This document shows, one piece after another, positions 1 to 9,295 of a DNA stretch of 64,000 bases. Position 1 is the stretch's first letter, and each line of letters opens with the position of its first letter. Where the stretch lies: contig JAJFHE010000043.1 in the NCBI GenBank assembly GCA_021775755.1, forward strand, positions 120,358-184,357, read 5' to 3'. Below the pieces are notes generated by a model. That model saw nothing but the letters and a program-made list of their open reading frames with translations. It was not told the DNA's origin and did no database searches. A program made the position numbers and the translations under genes. The DNA comes from Hyphomicrobiales bacterium (GTDB taxonomy: Bacteria; Pseudomonadota; Alphaproteobacteria; Rhizobiales; JAJFHB01).

Positions 1-1526
1 CACCGCGCCACCGGCTTCCTGAACAGCAGAACACACGGGATCAGGACGATGAGCAGGCCGGCGATGACGAGGAAGCAGTTGTTGTAGGCGATCATGGCGG
101 CCTGGCGCGACAGCTCGTTGTCGAGGGCGGAAAGGCCCGCCAGTTCGCCGGTGTCCCAGATGTCGCCGGAGAGCCTGTAGCGCAGTGCGTTGGCAAAGGG
201 CGAGATGTGTTCCGTCAGTACCGCGTGGTTGACCTGCGACAGGCGCGCGAAAAGGCCGATCATCGTTGCCGTTCCAATGGCGTTGCCGACATCGAAGCTC
301 AGGTAAAACAGCGCAAAGCCCTGGTTCTGGACGCGCTTGTCGAGCCGCGCCAGGGTCAGTCCGTTCATCGGCGCCCATACCGGCCCGGTGGCAAGCCCCT
401 GCAGGAGATTGGCAAGCATCACATCGGAGCGCTGTACATCGACGGTCCAGGTGGAGACCTGATAGGAGGACAGCGCCGTCATCAACAGGCCGATGACGAG
501 CACCGGACGTAAGTCGACCCGGTCGCGCAGATAGGTCATGACGATGAGGCCGGTGATCGAGCCGATGCCTCGCGGCGCCAGCAAAGTGCCGGTCTCGATC
601 GGGCTGTAGCCCGCGACCTGCTGCAGCATCAAGGGCATCAGCAGGATCGGCAGGAACAGCACCGAGCCGACAGTGAAGACGAAGAACAGGCCGACCGCGA
701 AGTTCGGGCTGGCAAACATGCGCCGGTCGAGAAACGGTTCCTTGGCGGTGAATGTGTGGGCGAGGCAGATATAGAACATCACCGCGATAACAGTCGCCTC
801 GATGATGATCTCGCTCGATTCGAACCAGTCGAGTCGCTCGCCGCGCGCCAGCATGAGCTGCAGCACCGAAACCGCGACGAGCAGTGTCAGGAAGCCAACC
901 CAGTCGAGGCGCTTGGGCTCTTTTTCGCTTTTCGGGATGAGCAGCCAGGCGCCGATCATGACGCCGAGCGCCACCGGGATATTGACGTAGAAGATCCAGG
1001 GCCAGGTGAAATGTTCGACAAGATAGCCCGATGCCACGGGCGCCACCACGTTTGCGGTGACGAAGCCCATGGCCCACAGCGACGTCGCCTGGCTGTAGCG
1101 GCCCGGCGGAAAGGCGTTGACGGCGATGGTCTGGCCGAGCGGCAGCATGGCCGCGCCGCAGAAGCCCTGCACGAAGCGCCAGAAGATTTCGCCCTCCAAC
1201 GTCGTTGCCGTTCCGCAACCGATGAGCGTCAGGGCGTAGCCGGCAATGCAGCACAGATAGACCTGCTTGCGGCCAAAGCGCGTTGCGAGCCAGCCGACAC
1301 TCGCCGTCATCATGGCCGAGCCGATGATGAAGGAAATCATCACCCAGGCGATCTGGTCGGTGGTTGCGGAGAAGGTGCCCTGCATGTGGGGCAGGGCGAC
1401 AGTGACCGAATACCAGGTGAAGGAATAGGTGCCGGTGCCGACCGTCGACACCAGAACGGTCATGACGGCGCGCCAGGTTATGCGGTCGGCGTCAGGCGTT
1501 ACAGGGGGGGCCGCTGTCTCACTCAC
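1..1526 (-). CDS. emrB: EmrB-like MFS multidrug efflux permease, DHA2 family (3' end off window)
   Basis: Inner-membrane proton-driven exporter that would work with the adjacent EmrA-like adaptor and an outer-membrane channel. About 508 codons are visible and the C-terminus lies beyond base 1. Translation shows many hydrophobic helices, the MFS motif-A-like stretch GWLATRFGRKQVY near the second helix, and the glycine/proline-rich GFCGAAMLPLGQ segment, with a layout typical of the 14-helix DHA2 group. The chosen start is a GTG that overlaps the emrA stop codon (GTGAGTGA), which implies translational coupling. An internal ATG about 21 codons in is an alternative. The drug substrate cannot be told from sequence. 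Confidence 0.9.
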   Translation of the reverse strand, partial: MSETAAPPVTPDADRITWRAVMTVLVSTVGTGTYSFTWYSVTVALPHMQGTFSATTDQIAWVMISFIIGSAMMTASVGWLATRFGRKQVYLCCIAGYALTLIGCGTATTLEGEIFWRFVQGFCGAAMLPLGQTIAVNAFPPGRYSQATSLWAMGFVTANVVAPVASGYLVEHFTWPWIFYVNIPVALGVMIGAWLLIPKSEKEPKRLDWVGFLTLLVAVSVLQLMLARGERLDWFESSEIIIEATVIAVMFYICLAHTFTAKEPFLDRRMFASPNFAVGLFFVFTVGSVLFLPILLMPLMLQQVAGYSPIETGTLLAPRGIGSITGLIVMTYLRDRVDLRPVLVIGLLMTALSSYQVSTWTVDVQRSDVMLANLLQGLATGPVWAPMNGLTLARLDKRVQNQGFALFYLSFDVGNAIGTATMIGLFARLSQVNHAVLTEHISPFANALRYRLSGDIWDTGELAGLSALDNELSRQAAMIAYNNCFLVIAGLLIVLIPCVLLFRKPVAR

Positions 1527-2592
1527 CCGGGCCCTCGGCAAAGACGTCGCGGAAAAGGGCGGCGGCATCGCGTTCGTGCTCGGTGTCGATGCTGACGGTC
1601 GCGGTCATGCCCGCGCGCAGGAGATCGATGTCGAGGCCTTCGTCGAAGGTCAACCGAACCGGAATGCGCTGCACCACCTTGACCCAGTTGCCGGTGGCGT
1701 TCTGGGGCGGCAGGATGGCGAATTCCGCGCCGGTGGCGGGCGAAATGCTTTCGATCGTGGCGCGCCAGACGCGGTCGGGGAAACTGTCGATGGTGATCAG
1801 CGCGGACTGCCCGACGCGCACATGGGTCAGCTGAATTTCCTTGTAGTTGGCCTCGATCCAGGTTTCGCCGCTGACCACGAGGGCAAACAGCGCATCGCCT
1901 GCTTCCACGTGTTCACCAGGCTCCAGCGTGACGCGGCTCAGGACGCCGGGCTTTGTCGCAAGCACGGTGGCATACTCTAGATTGAGTTCCGCGCGGGCAA
2001 GCTCCGCCTTTGCCTTCAGATAAAGCGGGTGGTCTTCGATGGGTGCCTCAGGATCGCCGCCGAGTTCCGCGATCACCATGGAGTTCGCCTGCTCGGCAAC
2101 GCTCAGGCCGCGCCTCGACAGCGCCAGTTCGTGTTCGGTTTCGTCGAAACGGGCGCGGGTGCCGACACCCTCATCGAGCAGGTTCTGCTGGCGTTCATGG
2201 GCGAGTTCGAAATAGCGGATACGCTCCTGCGCGGCGGCGATCTCCATCTGCTTTTGATCGTACTGGGCGCCAAGCGATGCGACCCGGGTGCTGGCCGCGG
2301 CCAGTTCGGCGCGCGCCGCCTCAACGGCAATTCCAAACGGCCTGGGATCGAGCGCGAACAAGGGCTCGCCGGCTTCGACGACCTGATTATCGCGCACAAA
2401 GACCTGCGCCACCTGTCCATCGACATTGGTGCTAACCGTTACAACGTCGGCCTTGACGTAGGCGTTCTCAGTTGTCACGTGCCTGCCGCCGGTGGCGTAC
2501 AGATAAAATACTGCACTGACAATCAGCAGCGGCGGTACCCCAAAGAGGATCGACCGTGACATGAGACGCCGTTGCTTGAACCACGCAACCAT
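1519..2592 (-). CDS. emrA: EmrA/HlyD-family membrane fusion protein
   Basis: Periplasmic adaptor, 357 residues, which joins the EmrB permease to an outer-membrane channel. A single N-terminal membrane anchor lies at about residues 14-33. It is followed by the N-terminal barrel/lipoyl half-motif (ADVVTVSTNVDGQVAQV), a long alanine- and glutamate-rich helical hairpin at about residues 85-160, the second lipoyl half and a C-terminal beta barrel. This is the usual HlyD order and length. It is the first gene of the emrAB pair. No regulator gene sits beside it; the 212-bp gap to the divergent dehydrogenase must hold both promoters. Confidence 0.92.
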   Translation of the reverse strand: MVAWFKQRRLMSRSILFGVPPLLIVSAVFYLYATGGRHVTTENAYVKADVVTVSTNVDGQVAQVFVRDNQVVEAGEPLFALDPRPFGIAVEAARAELAAASTRVASLGAQYDQKQMEIAAAQERIRYFELAHERQQNLLDEGVGTRARFDETEHELALSRRGLSVAEQANSMVIAELGGDPEAPIEDHPLYLKAKAELARAELNLEYATVLATKPGVLSRVTLEPGEHVEAGDALFALVVSGETWIEANYKEIQLTHVRVGQSALITIDSFPDRVWRATIESISPATGAEFAILPPQNATGNWVKVVQRIPVRLTFDEGLDIDLLRAGMTATVSIDTEHERDAAALFRDVFAEGPGE

Positions 2593-2804
2593 GGGCGAAA
2601 CAGCCTCGCTTTCGGGAGAGACACTAAATCGGAATTGGAATGCGACAAAGCATTTCCGTCACAGGTTTCCGTGAATTCGGCTAACGGAAGCCCACCTGCC
2701 CGCCGTGGTGCCTTCGGGTACCCGCGCACCGATTACGGTGGATTTTCACTTCGGCTCCGTGGCAAATTCCCATGCCTGAGCGGGCAGACAGCGGGGGAAG
2801 CAGC

Positions 2805-3566
2805 ATGACGCTTAACGGTAAGATCGCCATCGTAACGGGTGGCACACGCGGTATCGGCCTCGGCATTGCGGAATGTCTGGCGGATGCGGGTGCGCGGGTC
2901 GTTGCGGCAAGCCGTTCAGAGCCTGGCGAACCGTTCGGCGAGGGAATATCCTGGCAGCTCTGCAATGTCGCCGATGCGATGGACGCCGATGAACTGCTCT
3001 CCGGCGTCATGGGAGAATTCGGCCGGCTCGACATTCTCGTCAACAATGCCGGTATCCAGATCGAAAAGACCGTCGAGGACATGAGCGACGACGACTATAA
3101 TGAACTCATGGATATCAACGCGCGCGGTGTGTTTGTCATGTGCCGCGGGGCCGTGCCGCGGATGCGCAAAAGCGGTGGCGGGGCGATCATCAATATCGGC
3201 TCGGTGAGCGGCAATCAGGCGGACGCCTCCATGGCCCTCTACAATGCGTCCAAGGCTTTCGTGCACGGGCTGACGCGCTCCGTTGCCGTCGATCACGGCG
3301 TTGACGGCATTCGCTGCAACGCCATTTCGCCGGGCTGGATCGCGACCGGCATGGTGGACGATGCGTTCGCGCTCTCGGCCAACCCGGATGCGGCGAAAAC
3401 CGATGCACTGGCGCGCCACGCCGTCGGGCGCCTTGGAACACCGCGCGACATCGGAAAGCTTGCCGTGTTCCTGGTATCGGATGACGCCGCGTTCATCACC
3501 GGACAGTGTTTCGTGGCCGATGGCGGTCTGACGGCCGCCTCGCCGATCAACCCGTCATTGTTTTAA
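2805..3566 (+). CDS. Short-chain dehydrogenase/reductase
   Basis: NAD(P)-dependent oxidoreductase of the classical SDR family, 253 residues. The Rossmann motif TGGTRGIG is at residues 11-18, NNAG at 80-83, the catalytic serine near 133, and the Tyr-x-x-x-Lys pair at 146 and 150 (YNASK). The start at 2805 is preferred over an upstream in-frame ATG at 2772 because a GGGGGAAG ribosome-binding site lies just before it and the Rossmann strand then starts at the normal distance. Divergent from emrA. The C-terminal half resembles 3-oxoacyl reductases and glucose dehydrogenases; the substrate is not determinable. Confidence 0.92.
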   Translation: MTLNGKIAIVTGGTRGIGLGIAECLADAGARVVAASRSEPGEPFGEGISWQLCNVADAMDADELLSGVMGEFGRLDILVNNAGIQIEKTVEDMSDDDYNELMDINARGVFVMCRGAVPRMRKSGGGAIINIGSVSGNQADASMALYNASKAFVHGLTRSVAVDHGVDGIRCNAISPGWIATGMVDDAFALSANPDAAKTDALARHAVGRLGTPRDIGKLAVFLVSDDAAFITGQCFVADGGLTAASPINPSLF

Positions 3567-3603
3567 ACGGTATTCGACCCATTTGTTGCGGCGATAGCGG
3601 TGG

Positions 3604-4104
3604 TCAGCAAACCTTGAAGGCGAGCGCCTGCGATTTCAGAACACTGTCGCCGCCCGGCGCGGAATCATAGATCGCGGAGGCGCCGGCCCTTAGCCGCCTG
3701 CCGGCTTCTGCAAGAGCCTTTGCCTTGGTTTCAAAGGTCTCGCCCAGATAGGAACGCGAGATTGAAAACACGACGTGGCCGCCAGGCTGTGTTACGCGCA
3801 CCAGTTCGTCGAGGCCGTCGAGCGGAGCGTGGCCTTCGGTGAACACACCGCAGGCCACGGAGGCCGCGAAACAATCATCATCGTAGTCAAGACGCTCCCC
3901 AAGCCGGGCAACCCGCAAATCGCGATAGATGTTCTTGGCAACGGCATGGCCGAGCATGCCCTCGGAGGCGTCGAAGCCGACGATATGAGTGTAGCCGAGC
4001 GCCGTCAGTATGGGCCCCAGAATGCCCGTTCCGGTGCCTGCTTCCAGCAGCGCCGCCGCGCCTACTGGACAGTGTTGGACACTGCTTGTGGTCGGCCAGA
4101 CCAC
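3604..4104 (-). pseudogene. 5'-truncated class I SAM-dependent methyltransferase
   Basis: The visible 166 codons carry the SAM-binding motif I (LLEAGTGTGILG) at about residues 19-30, an acidic strand-2 end (VGFDAS), and post-motif segments such as VTQPGGHVVFSIS. Members of this family normally have 50-70 residues before motif I; here only about 18 poorly fitting residues precede it, and the sole start is a GTG with no clear ribosome-binding site. Upstream DNA does not restore the missing domain in any frame. It is most likely a decayed or rearranged gene, though a short functional form cannot be excluded. Confidence 0.55.
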
Positions 4105-4173
4105 GGCGCAGTGTCCGCCTCGCCAGCAAACGCGAAAAACCGGTCAAGTGCTTCAGTGTGATCGAAATATGCT

Positions 4174-4602
4174 CTAGCTTTGAATATAGTGTTCCAGCTG
4201 CTCAATGATGAACTTCTGGTCGGCGATCGTGCTTTTGACGAGGTCGCCGATGGAGATCATGCCAACCACCTGTTTCTGGTCGAGTACGGGGAGGTGGCGC
4301 ACGCCGCGCTCCGTCATGACCGCCATGCATTCCGCGACCGTCTGGTCGGGCCGGGCGCAGACAACGCGGGTGTGCATGATGTCGCGCACCGGCGTTTCGA
4401 GCGACGATTTGCCCTTGAGGATGACATTTCGCGCATAGTGCCGTTCGGTGATGATGCCGGAAAGCTTGCCGTCGTCCATGACGATCAGGGAGCCGATATT
4501 CTCATCCGACATTTGCTTGATGGCATCGAACACCGTTGATCCGGCATCGATGGACGAAACGTCGTGGCCCTTGTCGTTCAGCAGCTGTTGCACTGTTGTC
4601 AT
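4174..4602 (-). CDS. Protein with two CBS domains
   Basis: A 142-residue protein made of two tandem CBS domains (about residues 8-60 and 75-132), a fold that binds adenine nucleotides or SAM and often senses energy state. Typical segments are visible: DAGSTVFDAIKQM, GIITERHYARNV, TVAECMAVMTERGVRHLPV and GMISIGDLV. The start ATG at 4602 begins the domain in register. The reading frame stays open upstream to 4971 only because it runs through the 260-bp repeat at 4730-4989, so that longer form is not believed. Single-gene unit; partner unknown. Confidence 0.9.
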   Translation of the reverse strand: MTTVQQLLNDKGHDVSSIDAGSTVFDAIKQMSDENIGSLIVMDDGKLSGIITERHYARNVILKGKSSLETPVRDIMHTRVVCARPDQTVAECMAVMTERGVRHLPVLDQKQVVGMISIGDLVKSTIADQKFIIEQLEHYIQS

Positions 4603-4729
4603 TGCATCGCGCCTTTCGCTTCGTGGTCGGACTATTGAAGCGTTATGGCGGAGATTTGGCAATGGCCTGAGTGTTTTGTTGATATTGGTCAAGACTTTGT
4701 GGCGCGGACAGGAGCTTAATGGTGTCTTA

Positions 4730-4989
4730 TACCAAGGGCGGCAATTATTGACCCATTTCATGGGCCATTCCGGCACGCTCGACGAGGCGGGGGCCGCAGT
4801 GCGATGCGGTGTATCGGACAAGGCCCGCACCGCGGCCGACGGCCCGGATTGGCCCACCGCAGGCCGGGTGCTTTTGCCCTCCCGCAGCGTTGCGTACTGC
4901 TTACGGTACCTGTACCGCGGCGCAGTACGCACCTTGCCGGAGGGTAAAATCATCCCGGTGAAACGGGTCAATAATTGCCGCCCTTGGTA
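4730..4989 (-). mobile_element. 260-bp MITE-like element, copy 1
   Basis: Terminal inverted repeats of about 30 bp begin TACCAAGGGCGGCAATTATT at 4730 and end with the reverse complement at 4989. The element is flanked by direct repeats TTA (4727-4729 and 4990-4992). Inside is a nested palindrome: GCGTACTGC (4892-4900) pairs with GCAGTACGC (4922-4930) around GGTAC/GTACC. By eye, roughly nine in ten bases match copy 2 at 49485-49744 when reverse-complemented, and both are exactly 260 bp. No transposase is encoded. The right flanking TTA forms the TAA stop of the gene at 4990-5802. The element is assigned the minus strand so that copies 2 and 3 are plus. Confidence 0.88.
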
Positions 4990-5802
4990 TTAGTCCTCGG
5001 ACTCCCCGGCCAGCAGCATCTGCAGGATTGTCGCGACATCTTCTGGTGTCACACTGACCGCGAGCGTCATGACCAGGCCGAGCGTACCATCGTCGCGTTC
5101 GGTGAATTCGGCGGTTTCAACCACCGGGTCGAAGGGCTGCAGCGCTTCGGGCATCAAAAGCTTCAGGTCGGACAGGGCGGAATTGACCTCGCTGCGCAGG
5201 CGCGAGCGGAACTGGCCGCGCACGTCGACGAGAATGCCGAGCAAACCGGAATTGCCGCTCACCGAGGTGGAGGTGACGCGGCCCTGCAGGCGTACGGCGG
5301 CGCCTTCGTCCTCGACTTCCGGCCACAGGTCGGCGCACATGCGGGCGGTCTGGTCGACGAGCTTGGTTTTCGCGGTCAGGGTTTTCTTCAACGTTACTGT
5401 GAAGCCGCTCATCACCGGCAGCATGGCGTAAACGCACTGCCATTTCTGATAGTTGACCCGGGCGCACAGTTCAGCGCGCGGCGCGGTCGGTTCGAGCGTC
5501 ACATTGGAAACCTGAACCCGGTCGCCGCAGGCATCGTGCGAGTTCGACCCGGCCATGACGGCGGGGGCGTGTTCCTGCATGGCGGTGAGATCGACATCTG
5601 CCCACAGGTCGAAAAAGGCGGCGCCTTCCTCAAATCGCGGCTTTACCCAGATGTCGAAAGGGATATCGACCTTCTCGCCTTCGAACTCGAACTGTTCGGC
5701 TTTGGTGAAGACGTGCGTGTAGCCTTCGGGCGCCTCGAGGCCGAAGGCGAGTGTTGGGATCAGGACGGCCGCAACGGCAATGGCGGTTTTAAGCGTTCTC
5801 AT
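4990..5802 (-). CDS. Exported protein of unknown function
   Basis: A 270-residue protein with a clear Sec signal peptide (MRTLKTAIAVAAVLIPTLAFG) cleaved near residue 21. The mature part has at least four cysteines (in HDACGD, ELCARV, WQCVY and RMCAD segments), suggesting disulphides in the periplasm, and no membrane helix. I do not recognise a family. Its TAA stop is immediately followed by the TACC end of the 260-bp repeat, so the repeat now forms its 3' flank and any transcript would run into a strong palindrome. Confidence 0.75.
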   Translation of the reverse strand: MRTLKTAIAVAAVLIPTLAFGLEAPEGYTHVFTKAEQFEFEGEKVDIPFDIWVKPRFEEGAAFFDLWADVDLTAMQEHAPAVMAGSNSHDACGDRVQVSNVTLEPTAPRAELCARVNYQKWQCVYAMLPVMSGFTVTLKKTLTAKTKLVDQTARMCADLWPEVEDEGAAVRLQGRVTSTSVSGNSGLLGILVDVRGQFRSRLRSEVNSALSDLKLLMPEALQPFDPVVETAEFTERDDGTLGLVMTLAVSVTPEDVATILQMLLAGESED

Positions 5803-5833
5803 GCGAGGAACTCCTTTCCGTTAGCCGCAATTT

Positions 5834-6439
5834 TTAAGGTGCCGGGCACTCCGGATTGCCGGACGGCGTTTCGTTTCCGTTGGCGCCTGCGCTGGTGTAG
5901 TTGAAGGCGCGGTCGAGGCCGCACTCAAAACCTGGTGCGAACCGGTCCGCGGCATCTCGTGCCAACTGATTGGCATTGGGCTGGCCGGTGGAGATGAAGG
6001 CCATCTGGCAGGCTTGGTCGCCATCGAGACGGCTTACCACAAGATACTGTTCCTTGACGCCATCGGCCTCGACGAAATAGCGCAGGATCGTGGCGAAAGG
6101 TTCCATGCGGCCGTTCTGCCGACGCAATCGCCACTCCAGAGTTGTGTGAATATTGTGAAAGCGCGACAGCGTCTGGCTGTAGGAACACTGCTCGTCGCCG
6201 TCCGGCCCGAAGCCCACGAAAAACCGCAGGTCGCCCTCCGCGACCCAGACTTCGCGGCCATTGTAGCCGGGACAGACCCACTCCGCGCCCTGCTGCGCCT
6301 CGGCTTCGCCGGCCGGAGTGAGCTTCCGGCATTTGTCGAGATCGAGCGATGTGTAGGCGCTCTCGATGTCAGCGGCCGGCACACCGGTGGGTGCAAAAAA
6401 CATCAGTGTCACAAGTGCAAAAAGAGCCACACGGGCCAT
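5834..6439 (-). CDS. Exported protein of unknown function
   Basis: A 201-residue product with a signal peptide (MARVALFALVTLMFFAPTGVPA). After cleavage comes a segment with spaced cysteines (TSLDLDKCRKL and GAEWVCPGYNGREVWVAEGD), a pattern I associate with uncharacterised periplasmic proteins of Hyphomicrobiales. The start at 6439 is chosen because GGGGAGA lies about 10 bases upstream; the longer frame needs a TTG. It lies 31 bp upstream of the gene at 4990-5802 on the same strand, so the two may be cotranscribed. No catalytic motif is seen. Confidence 0.72.
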   Translation of the reverse strand: MARVALFALVTLMFFAPTGVPAADIESAYTSLDLDKCRKLTPAGEAEAQQGAEWVCPGYNGREVWVAEGDLRFFVGFGPDGDEQCSYSQTLSRFHNIHTTLEWRLRRQNGRMEPFATILRYFVEADGVKEQYLVVSRLDGDQACQMAFISTGQPNANQLARDAADRFAPGFECGLDRAFNYTSAGANGNETPSGNPECPAP

Positions 6440-6481
6440 CGGCAAACATCTCCCCAATCGAATTCAAGACGGCATGTTCGG

Positions 6482-7735
6482 CTAAAGGGGAATGAGAGTC
6501 CAACGCAAAACGCCGTAGGCGAGCCCCAGGAGTATGACCAGCGGAGTTGGCGCGCGGGCGGCCACAAGCAGGCCAAGGGCGGCGGCGGTAATGGCTATGG
6601 CTTCCCAGTTTGTCTGGCTTGCGAGCGAGAATGCCGACATGGCGATGATGACCGCCAGGTTTGCAATCAGCCCGATGACCGCTGCCGATATGGCCGCGAG
6701 CACGGCACGTGCGCGTTCAAAGCGGGCGAGGCGGTGAACATAGGGCGCGCCGGCCAGCACCAGCACAAACGATGGCAGAAAGGTCAGCAAGGTGGCGATG
6801 ATGCCACCATAGATGGCCATTGCGAGGCCGGATGCGCCGCTGCTCGCGGCAAGCGTGCCGACATAGGTGTTGAACAGGATGAGCGGTCCGGGCGCGGCTT
6901 CGGACAGCGCCAGACCGTTTGCCACCTGTTGCGCGTCCAACAACATGAGGGCGCCGACCGCCTGATCGGCGACATAGCCAATCACCGCGTAGGCACCGCC
7001 GAAAATGACGATCACGGCAACCGAGATCAACCGGGCGGCGGCGGCAAAGCCCGCGTCGAACGAGGTTGCCGTCACCGCGGCAATCGCAAGCCAGGCCGCA
7101 ATGCCCGCCGCGGCGATGAGCGCGGCGTGCCGCCAACCCGGCGTTGCGCGGCGGCGCGCGGGCGGGTCCGGCTCATCGTGGGCTTGCGCCGGGGCGAAGA
7201 GCCGTGGCGCGGCAAGAGCGATGGCCGCGGTTGCTGCAAGAACCGCCGGGAACGGGAGATCGAGGGTCAGTATCGCCGCAAATGACACAACGCTCAGCGC
7301 GGTGCAGGCCGGGCTTGCCAGGATGACACCGCGCAGGCGCCACAGAGCCGCCACGATAAGCGCCACGACCACGGGGCGGACGGCGGCGAGCATGTGAGCG
7401 ATCAGGCCGGTATCGTGCAGTTCCACCAGCGCGAGCGACAGTACGATCATCAAGGCCGCGCCCGGCACGATGAAGCCGAGGCCGGCGATGAGCGCGCTTT
7501 TCAATCCGCCATAGTGCCAGCCAAGATATGTGCCGAGTTGCTGGGCTTCGGGTCCGGGCAGCATCGTGACAAAGCTCAGGCCCTGCAGGAAGGTGCGCTG
7601 GTCGGCCCATTTCAGGCGGTCGACGATCTCGCTCTGAATGAGCGCGATATGGGCGGCGGGGCCGCCAAAGCTCAACAGGCCGATGCGCAGCCAGACGGCA
7701 GCTTCAAAGCCGCTTGAGCGGCGTTCCGGGGTCAT
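6482..7735 (-). CDS. chrA: Chromate transporter ChrA, two-domain form
   Basis: CHR-family inner-membrane transporter of 417 residues, the long form made of two homologous halves. The N-terminal half has the family motif region [16 protein letters not shown] and MLPGPEAQQLGTYLG; the second half repeats it with IFGGAYAVIGYVAD and EAAPGPLILFNTYVG. There are about ten hydrophobic segments. The start at 7735 gives the family's N-terminus; a longer frame to 7861 would overlap ppa on the other strand. Known members export chromate or affect sulphate; substrate here is inferred from family only. Confidence 0.92.
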   Translation of the reverse strand: MTPERRSSGFEAAVWLRIGLLSFGGPAAHIALIQSEIVDRLKWADQRTFLQGLSFVTMLPGPEAQQLGTYLGWHYGGLKSALIAGLGFIVPGAALMIVLSLALVELHDTGLIAHMLAAVRPVVVALIVAALWRLRGVILASPACTALSVVSFAAILTLDLPFPAVLAATAAIALAAPRLFAPAQAHDEPDPPARRRATPGWRHAALIAAAGIAAWLAIAAVTATSFDAGFAAAARLISVAVIVIFGGAYAVIGYVADQAVGALMLLDAQQVANGLALSEAAPGPLILFNTYVGTLAASSGASGLAMAIYGGIIATLLTFLPSFVLVLAGAPYVHRLARFERARAVLAAISAAVIGLIANLAVIIAMSAFSLASQTNWEAIAITAAALGLLVAARAPTPLVILLGLAYGVLRWTLIPL

Positions 7736-7859
7736 GGCGGACGCAGTCCCTGCATGGCTGTTCAGAGCATCGATTCGATCCGACTTATAACAAAGACGCA
7801 TTGCGCCGGTCTGAAATTTGAGGTTTGTGGCGTCAATTCCTGAACGAAAGGTCCCGATC

Positions 7860-8399
7860 ATGCGGATTGACCAGATCCCCGTCGGCGAAGCGCCGCCTTA
7901 CGATCTCAATGTGATCGTCGAAGTGCCGCTTGGCGGCGTTCCGGTAAAGTACGAAATGGACAAGGCATCGGGCGCCATGTTCGTCGATCGTTTCCTGCAC
8001 ACCGCCATGCACTATCCCTGCAATTACGGTTTTGTGCCGCACACGCTGTCGGAAGACGGCGACCCCATCGATGTTCTGGTAGCGGGGCGGGTGCCGGTGG
8101 TGCCGGGCGCAGTGGTGCGCTCGCGGCCGGTCGGCGCTTTGATGATGCGCGATGAGGCGGGCGGAGACGAAAAGATCCTGTCGGTCCCCGTCGACGCGCT
8201 GTCGCCGTTTTACGAGGACATCTCCTCCTACCGCGACCTGCCCAAGCTTCTGATCAACCAGATCGAGCACTTCTTTGCGCACTACAAGGATCTCGAAGAC
8301 GGCAAGTGGGTCGAAATCGTGCGCTGGGCAAGCGCGGAGGAAGCCGTGGACCTCGTGCGCCAGTCGATCGCCCGCCACAACGAGAAGGCGGCTGAATAG
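7860..8399 (+). CDS. ppa: Inorganic pyrophosphatase, family I
   Basis: Cytoplasmic enzyme that hydrolyses pyrophosphate and so drives biosynthetic reactions forward. The 179-residue length matches bacterial PPases. The metal-binding signature is visible as EDGDPIDVLV near residues 63-72, and the substrate-binding YEMDKASGAMFVDR and HYPCNYGFVPHTL segments precede it. The ATG at 7860 fits the conserved MRIDQIPVG start. Convergent with folD, with only two bases between the genes. Confidence 0.97.
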   Translation: MRIDQIPVGEAPPYDLNVIVEVPLGGVPVKYEMDKASGAMFVDRFLHTAMHYPCNYGFVPHTLSEDGDPIDVLVAGRVPVVPGAVVRSRPVGALMMRDEAGGDEKILSVPVDALSPFYEDISSYRDLPKLLINQIEHFFAHYKDLEDGKWVEIVRWASAEEAVDLVRQSIARHNEKAAE

Positions 8400-8401
8400 A
8401 T

Positions 8402-9295
8402 TTAGATATCCGGTGCCGTGACACCTGCTTGCGCGCAGGCGGCAAGCACGGTCGAGCGCAGCAGGCAGGCGATGGTCATCGGTCCGACGCCGCCGGGCAC
8501 CGGGGTGATCGAGCCTGCGACCTTGGCCGCACTTGCGTAGTCAACATCGCCCACGAGGCGGGTCTTGCCACCTTCGCCTTCAATACGGTTGATACCGACA
8601 TCGATGACGCAGGCTCCGGGCTTGACCCAGTCGCCAGTGACCATTTCCGGCCGCCCCACCGCGGCGATCAGAATGTCGGCGCGGCGGCATACTTCGCCAA
8701 GGTCGCGGGTGCGCGAGTGGCAGATAGTGACCGTGCAGTGTTCCTGCAGGAGGAGTTGAGCCACGGGCTTGCCGACGATGTTGGAGCGCCCGACGACGAC
8801 CGCTTCGAGCCCACTCAGGCTTCCAAGCTGATCTTTGGCAAGCAGCACGCAGCCGACCGGCGTGCAGGGCACGAGGCTGTCCTGACCGGTGGCCAGCCGT
8901 CCCGCGTTGATGACGTGAAAGCCGTCGACGTCCTTGTCGGGATTGATGGTGTTGATGACTTTTTCTGAATCGATCTGATCGGGCAGCGGCAGTTGCACGA
9001 GAATGCCATGCACCGCCGGATCGTCGTTCAGCTGGCGCACCATGGCCAGCACTTCGTCTTCGGATGCCGTTGCGGGCATGCGGTGCTCCCAGGAGTTCAT
9101 GCCGGCTTCAAGGGTCTGCTTGTTCTTGTTGCGCACGTAAACCTGGCTCGCCGGGTCCTCACCGACCAGAACCACAGCCAGGCCCGGGGTGAGATTGTGC
9201 TCCGATTTCAGTGTCGTCACCGCGCCCCCGACGCGTTCGCGCAGGCCGGCTGCAAAGGCTTTTCCGTCAATGACTGTCGCAGTTTGTTCGCTCAT
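8402..9295 (-). CDS. folD: Bifunctional methylenetetrahydrofolate dehydrogenase/cyclohydrolase
   Basis: Interconverts 5,10-methylene-, methenyl- and 10-formyl-tetrahydrofolate in one-carbon metabolism. At 297 residues it has the normal size. The catalytic lysine motif [14 protein letters not shown], the [10 protein letters not shown] block and the NADP-binding [16 protein letters not shown] are all present, as is the C-terminal [11 protein letters not shown] motif. It overlaps the upstream yggU-like gene by four bases (ATGA), so it is probably the third gene of a yggT-yggU-folD unit. Confidence 0.97.
   Translation of the reverse strand: MSEQTATVIDGKAFAAGLRERVGGAVTTLKSEHNLTPGLAVVLVGEDPASQVYVRNKNKQTLEAGMNSWEHRMPATASEDEVLAMVRQLNDDPAVHGILVQLPLPDQIDSEKVINTINPDKDVDGFHVINAGRLATGQDSLVPCTPVGCVLLAKDQLGSLSGLEAVVVGRSNIVGKPVAQLLLQEHCTVTICHSRTRDLGEVCRRADILIAAVGRPEMVTGDWVKPGACVIDVGINRIEGEGGKTRLVGDVDYASAAKVAGSITPVPGGVGPMTIACLLRSTVLAACAQAGVTAPDI

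Noticed and set aside
756..1595. A 279-residue plus-strand protein opposite emrB
   Set aside because: Histidine- and arginine-rich composition is typical of the antisense of a GC-rich gene, and the minus strand encodes an unmistakable transporter.
4603..4971. N-terminal extension of the CBS protein by about 120 residues
   Set aside because: It is translation of the 260-bp repeat and of a linker without coding character; the domain starts properly at 4602 and no ribosome-binding site serves the longer start.
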